Below are positions 8,666 through 17,456 of a stretch of DNA of 41,891 nucleotides, piece by piece. Below the pieces are notes generated by a model. The model saw nothing but the letters and a program-made list of their open reading frames with translations. It was not told the DNA's origin and searched no databases. Both the position numbers and the translations under genes were made by a program. The stretch lies in contig CAJARJ010000001.1 in assembly GCA_903944345.1 (NCBI GenBank), positions 76,339 to 118,229 on the forward strand, given 5' to 3'. The first letter of the stretch is position 1. Each line of letters begins with the position of its first letter. The DNA is from Candidatus Omnitrophota bacterium. Its GTDB lineage: Bacteria > Omnitrophota > Gorgyraeia > Zapsychrales > Fredricksoniimonadaceae.

Positions 8666-8719
8666 AAACAGCTCCTTTTTTTACGCGCTTCGTTTCTCTC
8701 GAAGACAAAGAACAAGAAA

Positions 8720-11227
8720 CTATTTGCGGCAAGCCGTCTTGCCGGAAACCAGGTGACACAAAAACGCCCCGGCGACAATAACCGCCAGCGTAACATAAAC
8801 CGTCGGCTTCCAGGAAGCCAGATCATAACCCCACATCACATACGCCACCGACAACCCGGCAGCCACCGCAGTCAAAAGACAATGTCCGCGATTGCCCGCA
8901 ATGCCACCGGGAGCCGGAGCCTCCAGTAAAACCGGATACCAGCTGAACAATGCCGGAATAATCAGCAGGGTTGCCGCAGCCGACACGGCCATAATAGCAA
9001 ACATGAAAAAACCGACCGTCTGATACGGCACCAGCGGGGCGACCATGAGCGGCAGAAAGCCGATGGCCACCACCAGAGCATTGCGCACAATAGCCCGTCC
9101 GGGCCCGGCAAACATCTTTTCCGCAATAGAATTCCAGTCTGCATGCTCCTTGCGCAGTTCCATGGAGCGCTGAATAAAATGAATGGCAAAATCAACAGAA
9201 AGCCCCAGAGTCAGCGCCGAAAGCACCGCCACGGGCATATCATAATCCTTGCCAACAAAACCCAGCAGGGCGTAAATAAAAAGGATGGTGACCGTAAGCG
9301 GAACCATGGACACCAAAGCCGTAACCGGGGAACGAAACAGATACAACATCATAAAAAACACAATCACAAAACTGCCGATGAAATTCTTGATCATGCCCAT
9401 AACCATATTGTCCTGCCAAACGACATTCAGATAGGTCTTGCCCGCCCAGCGGGCCTGAAGCGGCGCCGGAGGAGGATTGTCCAGCAAATAACGGGCAGTA
9501 AAAGCCGTAACCCGGGCCATATCCTTGTTATCTCCGCTTTTTAGCTGTAACCAGATATTTAACCGGTCATAGTCCGTGGTCACCACATGCCAGAGATCGT
9601 CGGGCTTGTGGGAATTTTCAAAAGACAAAAGTGACTGCGCCACCGCTTCACGCGTATCAGGAATACGGGCATGGGTCTTGTCGCCTCCCATCAGCTCGTC
9701 GTAAACCTTGACCACCAGATCGGTCAGAGTCATGGTCTTTCCCACCAGAGCACTGTCCAGCAAAGCCGACTGAAGCCCTTGAATATAACGCAGCATCTGC
9801 GGTTCCTTGAAAAGTTCGCCGCCCTTGTTTTCCGCCTCCAGAACCAGATACGCCTCATAAGTTCCGGCAAAATGCTGATTTAACACCTTGTCAGCGACAC
9901 GGATCGGATGGCCGGCATGAAACCAGCGCACCGGATTGTCGTTAACCTGTATCCGGGTCAGTCCATAAACCGAAAGGGCCATCAGCAAAGCCGTCAACAC
10001 AAGCACCAGACGGTAACGCTTCAACACCAGGGCGCGGAAAACCCCCAGCACGCGATCCATCCATCCGGAAGAGGGCTCTTCAGAAGGCCGGGCTCCAAAA
10101 TCGGCAAACGTTTTTTCGTTCATCAGCATGATATAGGCCGGAATAAAAACCATGGTCAGAAGCCAGGCAAGCGCAATACCGATCGCCACAAAAACCCCGA
10201 AAACCTGGACGGGAGGAATGGGCGAGAACGACAACGAGAAAAACCCGGCAACAGAGGTGAGGCTGGTAAAAAGCATGGGCACAAACAATTCGCCCATCAC
10301 ATGCATGATCGCCTTGCGGCGATCCTTGAAAAGACGGTATTTGTCGGAAAATTCACTAAGGATATGCACGGAATCAAGAATTGTAATCGGCATAAGAAAG
10401 ATCGGAATCATGGAACTCATGATATGCACCGGAAAACCGAATCCGATCATAAGCCCCATGGTGATAATGACCGTGGCCACCGCCATGATCATCGGGGCAG
10501 CAATAAGCGCCAGCGAACGAAAAAACAGCCACATCAACACAAAAATGACCGCTCCGGCCAACGGGGCGGAAACAGCCATCTGCCGAAACATTTCGACTCC
10601 GAACTGGTCTTCGGCCACCGGCAGTCCGGTAATATGGTATTGTTCCGGGCCGGTTTCCTGCGCGACAATCCGGCGGACATCCTGGGCAATCCGGTAACTG
10701 AGCGATTTCTTGAGCAGCGGAATGTAAACAGAAACCATACGGCCGTCATCGGAAACAATCGAGCCGCGAAACATGGGATGATCCCTGGCTTCTGCCAGAA
10801 TAACCAGAGCTTCCTCGTCAGTCGCAGGCGGCTCCTGCATCAACCATTCAAAACGGACAGCCCCTGCACCGTCTTGTACCACATTGTCCCTGGTACTTAA
10901 CGAAAGCAGTTCGTAAGCATCAACGCCCTCGATCTCTTTGATCCGGGCGGTGATCCGATGAAGCCTGGCCAGGGTTTCGGCATTGAAAACTCCCTGCGGG
11001 TGAGCCTCGTTAACCACGCCGAGCACCAGCATATTGTTCAAAGCAAAATCGCTGCGCATCTGGCGGTCAAACACCCGCACGGAAGAATTGGCAGGCAGCA
11101 TGTTTTCCGGATCGGTGTCAACACTCATACGAGGCGCCTGAGACAAGGCCAAAACAACCGCCAACGCCAGGGCCACCATAACCTGACGAGGATGACTAAC
11201 CGCGAATTCCAGCCATTTGTGCATCAT
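8720..11227 (-). CDS. RND/MMPL-family exporter
   Basis: The product is an 835-residue inner-membrane exporter with two repeats: a single helix (about 12-30), a large periplasmic loop, then a five-helix bundle; the same again from about 410; and two extra C-terminal helices in the last 60 residues. Acidic residues in the central helices (ILDSVHIL in repeat one, LSVDFAIHF in repeat two) match the proton-relay positions of MMPL, Patched and HpnN-type transporters. The length fits lipid-exporting RND members rather than drug pumps, which exceed 1000 residues. I chose ATG 11227 because it forms an ATGA overlap with the DUF134 gene and has AAGGAG five bases upstream; a longer frame would need a TTG at 11260. 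It is followed by the LolA-like and barrel genes. The substrate is unknown, and hopanoid, sterol-like or other apolar lipids are guesses. Confidence 0.88.
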   Translation of the reverse strand: MMHKWLEFAVSHPRQVMVALALAVVLALSQAPRMSVDTDPENMLPANSSVRVFDRQMRSDFALNNMLVLGVVNEAHPQGVFNAETLARLHRITARIKEIEGVDAYELLSLSTRDNVVQDGAGAVRFEWLMQEPPATDEEALVILAEARDHPMFRGSIVSDDGRMVSVYIPLLKKSLSYRIAQDVRRIVAQETGPEQYHITGLPVAEDQFGVEMFRQMAVSAPLAGAVIFVLMWLFFRSLALIAAPMIMAVATVIITMGLMIGFGFPVHIMSSMIPIFLMPITILDSVHILSEFSDKYRLFKDRRKAIMHVMGELFVPMLFTSLTSVAGFFSLSFSPIPPVQVFGVFVAIGIALAWLLTMVFIPAYIMLMNEKTFADFGARPSEEPSSGWMDRVLGVFRALVLKRYRLVLVLTALLMALSVYGLTRIQVNDNPVRWFHAGHPIRVADKVLNQHFAGTYEAYLVLEAENKGGELFKEPQMLRYIQGLQSALLDSALVGKTMTLTDLVVKVYDELMGGDKTHARIPDTREAVAQSLLSFENSHKPDDLWHVVTTDYDRLNIWLQLKSGDNKDMARVTAFTARYLLDNPPPAPLQARWAGKTYLNVVWQDNMVMGMIKNFIGSFVIVFFMMLYLFRSPVTALVSMVPLTVTILFIYALLGFVGKDYDMPVAVLSALTLGLSVDFAIHFIQRSMELRKEHADWNSIAEKMFAGPGRAIVRNALVVAIGFLPLMVAPLVPYQTVGFFMFAIMAVSAAATLLIIPALFSWYPVLLEAPAPGGIAGNRGHCLLTAVAAGLSVAYVMWGYDLASWKPTVYVTLAVIVAGAFLCHLVSGKTACRK

Positions 11228-11529
11228 CGCAACTCCTTTTTTTCTGAAAAGCGTGGACAATTAAGGCGCAACGCTTTCCCACGAATCACGGCCTCGGCTG
11301 TCTTTTGCCGGGCACGCTTGACAATATTGCTGAAGGTGGCGCGGGAAATCCCCATCTTGAGTGCGGCGTCTTCCTGATATTCTCCGTCGAGATCAGCCAG
11401 CCTGAGCGCTTCGATCTCGTCAACCTCAAGGACAACTTCATCCGGCGCCTGGCCGGAAAACTTCTCGGGACGGAAATAGGCATTCTTTAATTCCAGACAA
11501 ATCGTACGTTCCTTACATGGTCTGACCAT
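11224..11529 (-). CDS. DUF134 family helix-turn-helix protein
   Basis: This is a 101-residue DUF134 (UPF0251) protein, a small DNA-binding family with a sigma-70 region 4-like helix-turn-helix. Family marks are YFRP near residue 18, DEIEALRLADLDGEYQEDAA, and the recognition part MGISRATFSNIVKRARQK (about 59-76). It is first in a set with the RND exporter (four-base overlap), the LolA-like protein and the barrel, so it may regulate that export unit. That role is inference; no operator is identified. AAGGGGG lies nine bases before its ATG, and a sigma70-like promoter sits at 11564-11591. Three cysteines, two near the N-terminus and one near the end, could bind a metal, but this is speculative. 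Confidence 0.88.
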   Translation of the reverse strand: MVRPCKERTICLELKNAYFRPEKFSGQAPDEVVLEVDEIEALRLADLDGEYQEDAALKMGISRATFSNIVKRARQKTAEAVIRGKALRLNCPRFSEKKELR

Positions 11530-11563
11530 GACAGCAAGCCCCCTTGGTTATCGGCATATGTCA

Positions 11564-11591
11564 ATAATACCTGCGAAAAGAAAATTGTCAA
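11564..11591 (-). promoter_or_regulatory. Predicted sigma70-type promoter for the DUF134-RND cluster
   Basis: The minus strand reads TTGACA (11586-11591), a 16-base spacer and TATTAT (11564-11569), giving an expected start near 11557 and a leader of about 28 bases. It lies in the 85-bp gap between alr and the DUF134 gene, which separates the RND export unit from the long upstream gene run. Confidence 0.55.
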
Positions 11592-11614
11592 GCGGGAAGA
11601 TGACGGCCGGGAGC

Positions 11615-12772
11615 TTACCCGGTATAAAACCGCGGCAGGCGATTACCTAAACTGCAGACGATCTCGTAGCTGATCGTGCCGGCCTTCCCGGCCAGCTCAT
11701 CAGCGGATATTCTCCGGTTCTTCTGTTGCCCCAAAAGAACCACCTCGTCACCGGCACACACCTGACCGGCACGCGATACATCAACCACGATCTGATCCAT
11801 GGTGACCCGACCCAGCACCGGACAATACACACCGTTAACCAGCACGCGGGATTTTCCGGAAAGAGCACGTAGATAACCGTCGCTATAGCCTACCGGAAGC
11901 ACGGCGGCCCGGATATCGCGAGCCGCGCGAAAAGTGTGTCCGTAACTGACTCCACGGCCCTTATGAATAGTTTTAAGCAAAAGAATTCGCGCCTTGAGCG
12001 ACATGGCCGGCTTGAGTTCTATGCGCCGAGCCAAAGATGCACAAGGATAAAGACCGTACAACATAAGACCGGGACGCACCAGATTGAAGCAAGTATTGTC
12101 GTATCCGCCCAAGCCCATGCTGTTGGCCGCATGCAGATAACGCAGCGCGACCCCCGAGTTGCGCAAGCGGTCTGCCAAGGCGCTAAACAGACGAATCTGG
12201 GCACCGGTATATTTCCGGTCGCTGTCCGCCAGGGGAAAGTGTGTCAGCAAGCCTTCAATCTCAAGATTGGGAAAAGCCCGCAGAGCCTGAATAAAATCCG
12301 GAACCTGGGCATGCCAGACTCCCATGCGGCCCATACCGGTATCTACTTTGATATGAACCGGAAAACGCCTGCCTGCCCGCCGGGCCAAGCGGTCAAGCTC
12401 ACGGGCCAGTTCCAGGGAGGAAAGTGCTGGAACAAGCTCATGCCGAAAAAGTTCACGCGCCTGTACGGGCAAAGCCGCCTCCAGCACCATAATCCGGTGC
12501 CGGTTACCGGAAGTGCGCAACAGCCCGCCTTCAAGAACATTGGAAACAACAAAAAAGCGGCCCCCGGAGCGCTCAATAGCCGCAGCCACCTCAAACATGC
12601 CGTGCCCGTAAGCATCCGCCTTGACCACGGCCAACAATTCCGGCTCCGCGCCCGCCGAACAACTGGAACGGGCATGCGCCAGGCGGCGCAGCTCACGAAA
12701 ATTATGCCGGATAGCGGAAAGATCAACCTCAACCCAGGCCAGACACGATTCCGGAACACGCAAAGGGCGCAT
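11615..12772 (-). CDS. alr: Alanine racemase
   Basis: Alr is a PLP enzyme that interconverts L- and D-alanine for peptidoglycan. The PLP lysine is K51 in AVVKADAYGHG. The opposite catalytic tyrosine is Y277 in GVSYGHTF, and the C-terminal beta domain carries LPVGYSDGY and GRVTMDQI. The open frame extends further upstream to 12988, but that part overlaps tsaB and bears no Alr sequence. I start at ATG 12772, four bases after the tsaB stop, giving 385 residues as usual for the family. Its association with tsaE and tsaB is a known pairing in several bacterial groups and has no obvious mechanistic reason. Confidence 0.95.
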   Translation of the reverse strand: MRPLRVPESCLAWVEVDLSAIRHNFRELRRLAHARSSCSAGAEPELLAVVKADAYGHGMFEVAAAIERSGGRFFVVSNVLEGGLLRTSGNRHRIMVLEAALPVQARELFRHELVPALSSLELARELDRLARRAGRRFPVHIKVDTGMGRMGVWHAQVPDFIQALRAFPNLEIEGLLTHFPLADSDRKYTGAQIRLFSALADRLRNSGVALRYLHAANSMGLGGYDNTCFNLVRPGLMLYGLYPCASLARRIELKPAMSLKARILLLKTIHKGRGVSYGHTFRAARDIRAAVLPVGYSDGYLRALSGKSRVLVNGVYCPVLGRVTMDQIVVDVSRAGQVCAGDEVVLLGQQKNRRISADELAGKAGTISYEIVCSLGNRLPRFYTG

Positions 12773-12776
12773 ACCT

Positions 12777-13493
12777 TCAGCCTGCCTTTCGGGATTTTTC
12801 CTTGCCCACCTGACAATCTTCCGGGTACAAGTACAATGGAACCAGCGTTTCAGCAGAAGGAAAAACTTGTCCTTGCCGCAAACAAGCATAACCCAGAATG
12901 GCCAGAGAAACCGCCCGCGGGTGCCAACAACGCTCCGAAGCAAAAACCGGGGTAAAACGACCAGAAGCGGATTCTCTAAGGATCTCATCCCGAAACAAGG
13001 TTAACCCGTCTCCGGTAAAAATCACTTGGCCAGACACGCTGCCAAGAACCGTAGAAATCGAGTCCAAGCGGTATTCTCCCTTGCGTACAAGCCCTGCAGA
13101 AGTTCGGTCATATACAGCACTATACACCAGATTGCGCCGGGCATCCGTAACAACACATATCTGTAAATCCTTGCACGCCAAACGAATATTCATTGCGATT
13201 GCGTCCAGACTGGACAATCCGACAACCGGTTTTCCGGTTGCCAGAGCCAAAGCCTTAACTCCGGACAAGCCAACACGCAAGCCCGTAAAGGAACCCGGAC
13301 CAAGTCCAATAACAAAAACATCAATATCCTTCAGGGCTAGTCCGGCCGTGGCTAGAACCCGCTCCAGATCAGACGCCAGAGACAAGGCCAAATCACGACG
13401 CGGACGAAAATAACGTGCGCCCAGCAAAGTTTCCCCTTCAGTAACAGCAACCGACAGTCGCCGAGTTGAGGTGTCCATTGCCAATATCTTCAT
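12777..13493 (-). CDS. tsaB: tRNA t6A biosynthesis protein TsaB
   Basis: TsaB (YeaZ) is the non-catalytic ASKHA-fold partner of TsaD in the complex that makes N6-threonylcarbamoyladenosine at position 37 of ANN-decoding tRNAs. The N-terminal MKILAMDTSTR and the GLGPGSFTGLRVGLS segment (63-77) are diagnostic. I start at ATG 13493, not the ATG at 13508, because 13493 makes an ATGA overlap with the tsaE stop and gives the conserved family N-terminus. That yields 238 residues. TsaD and TsaC are not in the window, and a RimI gene, often next in Bacillus-type orders, is absent here and replaced by alr. Confidence 0.94.
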   Translation of the reverse strand: MKILAMDTSTRRLSVAVTEGETLLGARYFRPRRDLALSLASDLERVLATAGLALKDIDVFVIGLGPGSFTGLRVGLSGVKALALATGKPVVGLSSLDAIAMNIRLACKDLQICVVTDARRNLVYSAVYDRTSAGLVRKGEYRLDSISTVLGSVSGQVIFTGDGLTLFRDEILRESASGRFTPVFASERCWHPRAVSLAILGYACLRQGQVFPSAETLVPLYLYPEDCQVGKEKSRKAG

Positions 13494-13954
13494 TGCCCAT
13501 TCACCCATTGAATAAACCTTGTTTGAAAAGCATCTCCGGTTGCGGCAAACGTCAACTGTCGCGTATCCTGTCCAGTGTGGACAATCTTTATGCTCCAGAA
13601 ATCTTTAGGCGTTAGGTTTTCAAGCCGCTCCGACCACTCAACAGCCGTGATCCCCTGCCCGTAAAAGAACTCCTCATACCCCAAGCTCCATAAATCCTCG
13701 CAACAAATACGGTAAAGATCAAAATGATAAAGCGGAATCTTTCCCTCATAGATATTCATCAAAGTAAAGGTCGGGCTGTGCACATGAGCCTCGCGCAGTC
13801 CCAGTCCCGCGGCCAGGCCTTTAACAAAGGCTGTTTTGCCGGCTCCCAGATCGCCCGCCAGACAAATAATGTCGCCACGGCACAGAACGCGCGCAAATTT
13901 TGCGGCTATTGCCAGCGTTTGCTCATATCCCGAAGAAAGAAGTTCAATCGACAT
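13490..13954 (-). CDS. tsaE: tRNA t6A biosynthesis ATPase TsaE
   Basis: TsaE is the small P-loop ATPase that drives the TsaB-TsaD t6A cycle. The Walker A motif GDLGAGKT is at 34-41, followed by the family stretch SPTFTLMNIYEGKIPLYHFDLYR (split here as SPTFTLMNIY at 60-69 and PLYHFDLYR at 74-82) and VEWSERL (106-112). The frame is open back to 14197, but the extra 81 codons lie over thiL and show no TsaE sequence, so I use ATG 13954, with AGGA close upstream, giving 154 residues. It begins 11 bases after the thiL stop and overlaps tsaB by four bases. The thiL-tsaE-tsaB order equals the Bacillus one. Confidence 0.94.
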   Translation of the reverse strand: MSIELLSSGYEQTLAIAAKFARVLCRGDIICLAGDLGAGKTAFVKGLAAGLGLREAHVHSPTFTLMNIYEGKIPLYHFDLYRICCEDLWSLGYEEFFYGQGITAVEWSERLENLTPKDFWSIKIVHTGQDTRQLTFAATGDAFQTRFIQWVNGQ

Positions 13955-13965
13955 ATCATCCTGTT

Positions 13966-14859
13966 TCAGAAATGCACAAAGCCACGCGCCGCTAGCCTGC
14001 GGCAGCGGCCATCCGCGCCCTGTAAAAGCAGACGACCGCAGTCCGCCGTGATTGTCCCGATACAACGGCAGGCAGCAAGCGGCGAAAGAGGACCGCGGGC
14101 GGCCAGACGGGCTGACTGCGCGGGCGTAAGAGTGAACAAAAGCTCGAAGTCTTCGCCATCGGTCAATGCCTGCCGGGTATTGACCCCGGGATAACATGGA
14201 ACAGCCTGCTCCTGCAAACAGGCCCCCACACGGCTAGCGCGCAAAATATGCCCCAGGTCTCCGGCCAGTCCGTCAGAAATGTCCATCATGGCTCCGGGCT
14301 TGAAATGCGCCACCAGAAACCGTGCTTCCTTAACCCGCGGAATAAAACGCAAATGCCGCCCCGAACGCAAAGATCCACCCAGAGGGCCGGTTACAAAAAT
14401 GCTGTCGCCGGGCCTTGCCCCGCTGCGCAGCACCAGATACTTTTTCTCAACCTGACCGAGCAAGGCCACATTGATCACAAATTTCGGGGCCCGCACGGTA
14501 TCCCCACCAACAAGACTCACGCCAAAAGCGCGGGCGCAAGTATGCAGGCCCTTGTAGATTTGCAATATATAGCCCTGGCGGATATTCCCGGGAACACCAA
14601 TTGAAATCACCGCCGTTTGCGGCAAACCGCCCATCGCCGCAATATCGCTGATACTGCAGGCCATGGCCTTGTAGCCCACCTGCCGCGGCAACACATCACG
14701 AGTGAAATGCACGTCTTCGACGAGCATGTCGGTAGTCAATAACTGATAACGCCGGGCATCAAGCCTGAGCACGGCGGCATCATCGCCGATGCCTACAGGC
14801 ACCTCCGGCGAAAGATTCTGAAAAACCTTGAGCCGTTCGATCAGGCCAAACTCGTTCAT
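13966..14859 (-). CDS. thiL: Thiamine-monophosphate kinase
   Basis: ThiL phosphorylates thiamine monophosphate to thiamine diphosphate, the last step to the active cofactor. It belongs to the PurM/AIR-synthase-like fold. Visible motifs are GIGDDAAV (23-30), TTDMLVEDVHF (42-52) with metal-binding aspartates, SISDIAAMGG, LVGGDT, and MMDISDGLAGDL for the second metal site. The 297 residues are slightly shorter than the E. coli enzyme. The start overlaps the mtnA stop by four bases (ATGA). No other thiamine gene is nearby. Confidence 0.94.
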   Translation of the reverse strand: MNEFGLIERLKVFQNLSPEVPVGIGDDAAVLRLDARRYQLLTTDMLVEDVHFTRDVLPRQVGYKAMACSISDIAAMGGLPQTAVISIGVPGNIRQGYILQIYKGLHTCARAFGVSLVGGDTVRAPKFVINVALLGQVEKKYLVLRSGARPGDSIFVTGPLGGSLRSGRHLRFIPRVKEARFLVAHFKPGAMMDISDGLAGDLGHILRASRVGACLQEQAVPCYPGVNTRQALTDGEDFELLFTLTPAQSARLAARGPLSPLAACRCIGTITADCGRLLLQGADGRCRRLAARGFVHF

Positions 14860-15914
14860 CGCCCCTGACCCTGTGTGCCCTTGAGCAAACGCCGGATATT
14901 GCGCGCGTCAGGCCGGCGGATAATACCGTATTCCGTCACAATCCCGCTAATCAGAGCATGCGGTGTCACATCAAACGCCGGATTATACACCTTGACGCCC
15001 GCAGGGGCCGTCTTTCTGGCGCCAAACGATGTCACCTCTTCCGCCGAACGCTCTTCGACGATAATTTGCGTACCATCAGCAATGTTCAGATCAAACGTAG
15101 TCCGCGGAGCAACAATATAAAACGGAATACGATGATGTGCCGCCAGCACCGCCAGCATATACGTGCCGATCTTGTTGGCGGTGTCTCCGTTGGCGGCGAT
15201 GCGATCCGCCCCGGCAAAAATAACATCCACGCTTTTATCGCGCATGACCGAGGCGGCCATATTGTCACAAATAAGCGTGACATCAATGCGGTTTTTCATC
15301 AGTTCCCAGGCGGTCAAACGCGCCCCTTGCAAAAGGGGGCGGGTTTCCAGAGCATACACCCGGAATTTACGTCCCGCTTTACGTGCAGCATACATGACAC
15401 CCAGAGCCGTCCCGTAATCCGCCGTTGCCAGAGCCCCTGCGTTACATACCGTCATCAGCGTTCCGCCCGAGGGGACAAGTTCCGCGCCATACTGCCCCAT
15501 CGCCCGGCAGACGGCCCGGTCTTCTTCAAAAATTGCTTTGGCTTCCGCCTGAAGCACGGAGCGCAAAAGCGAAACCGGCCGGGTGCGATTATTTTCGGCC
15601 AAAAGCCGCATCTGCCGCAGGGAGGCAAACAGATTGACCGCTGTCGGACGGGAACGTCCGATATAGTCGCAAACTTCGCCAACTCGCCGTACAAAAGCGG
15701 CGCTGTCACTGCCTTTGAAATCCTTTATCCCCAATAAAACTCCGTAAGCCGCCGCTATGCCCAAAGCGGGAGCCCCGCGCACCTTGAGTTCCCGGATAGC
15801 CTGCCACAAGGTGTCCAGATCCCGGCAATCCAGATAAACCAGTTCGCCAGGCAGACGCGTCTGGTCAATAATGCGTACCGATTTTCCGGTCCAGATAATT
15901 GTATTTACCAGCAT
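14856..15914 (-). CDS. mtnA: S-methyl-5-thioribose-1-phosphate isomerase
   Basis: MtnA opens the sugar ring of methylthioribose 1-phosphate to the ribulose form in methionine salvage; in some bacteria it acts on 5-deoxyribose 1-phosphate to dispose of 5'-deoxyadenosine. It is 352 residues long with VRGAPALG (45-52), CNAGALAT with the catalytic Cys157, ETRPLLQGARLTAWEL, DNMAAS and GADRIAANGDTANKIGT with the catalytic Asp237. These residues separate it from eIF2B-like relatives. It sits between metG and thiL, with AGGA nine bases before its ATG. No other salvage gene (mtnK, mtnP, mtnB-D) is in the window, so the pathway context is unresolved. Confidence 0.94.
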   Translation of the reverse strand: MLVNTIIWTGKSVRIIDQTRLPGELVYLDCRDLDTLWQAIRELKVRGAPALGIAAAYGVLLGIKDFKGSDSAAFVRRVGEVCDYIGRSRPTAVNLFASLRQMRLLAENNRTRPVSLLRSVLQAEAKAIFEEDRAVCRAMGQYGAELVPSGGTLMTVCNAGALATADYGTALGVMYAARKAGRKFRVYALETRPLLQGARLTAWELMKNRIDVTLICDNMAASVMRDKSVDVIFAGADRIAANGDTANKIGTYMLAVLAAHHRIPFYIVAPRTTFDLNIADGTQIIVEERSAEEVTSFGARKTAPAGVKVYNPAFDVTPHALISGIVTEYGIIRRPDARNIRRLLKGTQGQGR

Positions 15915-15944
15915 GAGGATTTTTCCTGAAAAAAGAGTCCGGGA

Positions 15945-17456
15945 TTATTTCTTTTCCGTCTCGATCCTGGGAAACAAGGGAGGATGGGCCTGCAAACGAG
16001 TGCCGGGTTTAAGCCCTCCCCAGTCCAGGCCGCTGTCCGACGCGCCCAAGACTTCAAGCGCTGCGGCGGATTTCGTCGGCATGACCGCCGAAAGCAGCAC
16101 CAGGGACAAACGCAAAGCCTCGGCCGCGGTATAAAGCACCCGTCCGGCTGCCGCCTTGTCTTCCTTGGCCAGTTTCCAGGGCGCCTGCTGTTCCATATAT
16201 TTGTTCACGGAGCGGACAAGGTTCATAATCTCGTTGAGCGCATTGTCCACCTTGAATTCCTGCAAAAGGGCGGCAACACGCCCCCCAAGGACCGCACCCG
16301 CCTGGGCAATGGGCTGCTCCGCCGGAGTAAGCTCGCCCGGTTCAGGGACTGTGCTGTCAAAATAACGGCTCAGAAGGCCCGAAACACGGTTAAGCAAATT
16401 GCCCAGGTCGTTGGCAAGGTCACTGTTGTAACGCTTGACAAAATTGTCGACAGTAAAACTGGAATCCTGGCCCAGGATCATTTCGCTCATCAGATAATAA
16501 CGCAGGGCATCCACACCATGCTGTTCGATCAGGTCAAGCGGATCCACCACATTCCCCAGCGATTTGGACATTTTGCTTTCTCCGGAAAGCCACCAGCCAT
16601 GCGCAAAAACAGTGGCCGGCAGAGGCAGTCCCAGTGAAAAAAGCATAGTCGTCCAGTAAACACAATGCGTGGTCAAAATGTCCTTGCCAATAAGATGCAC
16701 GGTGGCCGGCCAGCGCCGGGAGAAAGCCTCGTCGTCAGCGAGATAGCCCGGAGCGGAAATGTAATTGATCAGAGCATCAAACCAGACATAAGTGACATAA
16801 TCCCGGTCAAAAGGAATCTCGATCCCCCAGCTGAGGCGGGATTTCGGACGGGAAATACACAAATCCCCCAGCGGCTGACGCAGGAAACCGAGCATTTCAT
16901 TACGCCGGTGCTCGGGACGAATTAACCCGGGGTTCTGCTCAATCGCCTCGACCAGGCGAGCCTGATACCGGCTCATGCGAAAAAACCAGTTCTTTTCCTT
17001 GATGCGCCGCACATCACGAAACTGCCCGGACTCGGCTTCTTTCTCGGTGATAAATCTTTCTTCGGCAACAGAGTAGAGCCCTTCATATTCGTTCTGATAA
17101 ATATCACCGTTATCGTAAACCTTCTGCAGAATGGCCTGCACCACCTGGACATGCCGGGGCTGGGTGGTACGAATAAAATCGTCATTGGAAATGCCCAGTT
17201 TCTTCCAGAGATCCGTAAAGCGCACCGCCAGCTCGTCACAATGCGCACGCGGCTCCAGCCCGCGCTGCTGTGCGGCCTGCTGGACTTTCTGTCCGTGCTC
17301 ATCAAGTCCGGTCAAGAAAAGAACATCATCCCCCATAGCCCGGTGAAAACGCGCAAGAACATCGGCCAGGATGGTGGTGTAAGCATGGCCGATATGGGGC
17401 CGGTCATTAACATAATAAATAGGCGTTGTGATATAAAAATTATTCTTTGCGGACAT
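15945..17456 (-). CDS. metG: Methionyl-tRNA synthetase
   Basis: MetG charges tRNA-Met. It is a class I enzyme with HIGH at 21-24 and KMSKS at 295-299, a connective peptide between, and the helical anticodon domain to the end. I use ATG 17456 (503 residues) because MSAKNNFYITTPIYYVN is the conserved N-terminus and CAGGA precedes it; the frame is open back to 17501. The connective peptide reads GLYSVAEERF where zinc-containing relatives have GLYC, and the CxxC knuckles are missing, so this looks like a zinc-free form. There is no C-terminal Trbp111-like tRNA-binding domain. It overlaps ricT by 17 bases, matching the Bacillus tmk-holB-ricT-metS neighbourhood. Confidence 0.96.
   Translation of the reverse strand: MSAKNNFYITTPIYYVNDRPHIGHAYTTILADVLARFHRAMGDDVLFLTGLDEHGQKVQQAAQQRGLEPRAHCDELAVRFTDLWKKLGISNDDFIRTTQPRHVQVVQAILQKVYDNGDIYQNEYEGLYSVAEERFITEKEAESGQFRDVRRIKEKNWFFRMSRYQARLVEAIEQNPGLIRPEHRRNEMLGFLRQPLGDLCISRPKSRLSWGIEIPFDRDYVTYVWFDALINYISAPGYLADDEAFSRRWPATVHLIGKDILTTHCVYWTTMLFSLGLPLPATVFAHGWWLSGESKMSKSLGNVVDPLDLIEQHGVDALRYYLMSEMILGQDSSFTVDNFVKRYNSDLANDLGNLLNRVSGLLSRYFDSTVPEPGELTPAEQPIAQAGAVLGGRVAALLQEFKVDNALNEIMNLVRSVNKYMEQQAPWKLAKEDKAAAGRVLYTAAEALRLSLVLLSAVMPTKSAAALEVLGASDSGLDWGGLKPGTRLQAHPPLFPRIETEKK

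Noticed and set aside
9908-10900. Long plus-strand open frame of 330 codons
   Set aside because: It lies wholly over the RND exporter gene in antisense, has low-complexity His, Asn, Lys and Arg-rich composition and no recognisable domain, so it is a shadow of that gene.
11936-12955. Plus-strand open frame of 339 codons
   Set aside because: It is antisense to alr and the end of tsaB, and its composition is typical of reverse-strand shadow frames.
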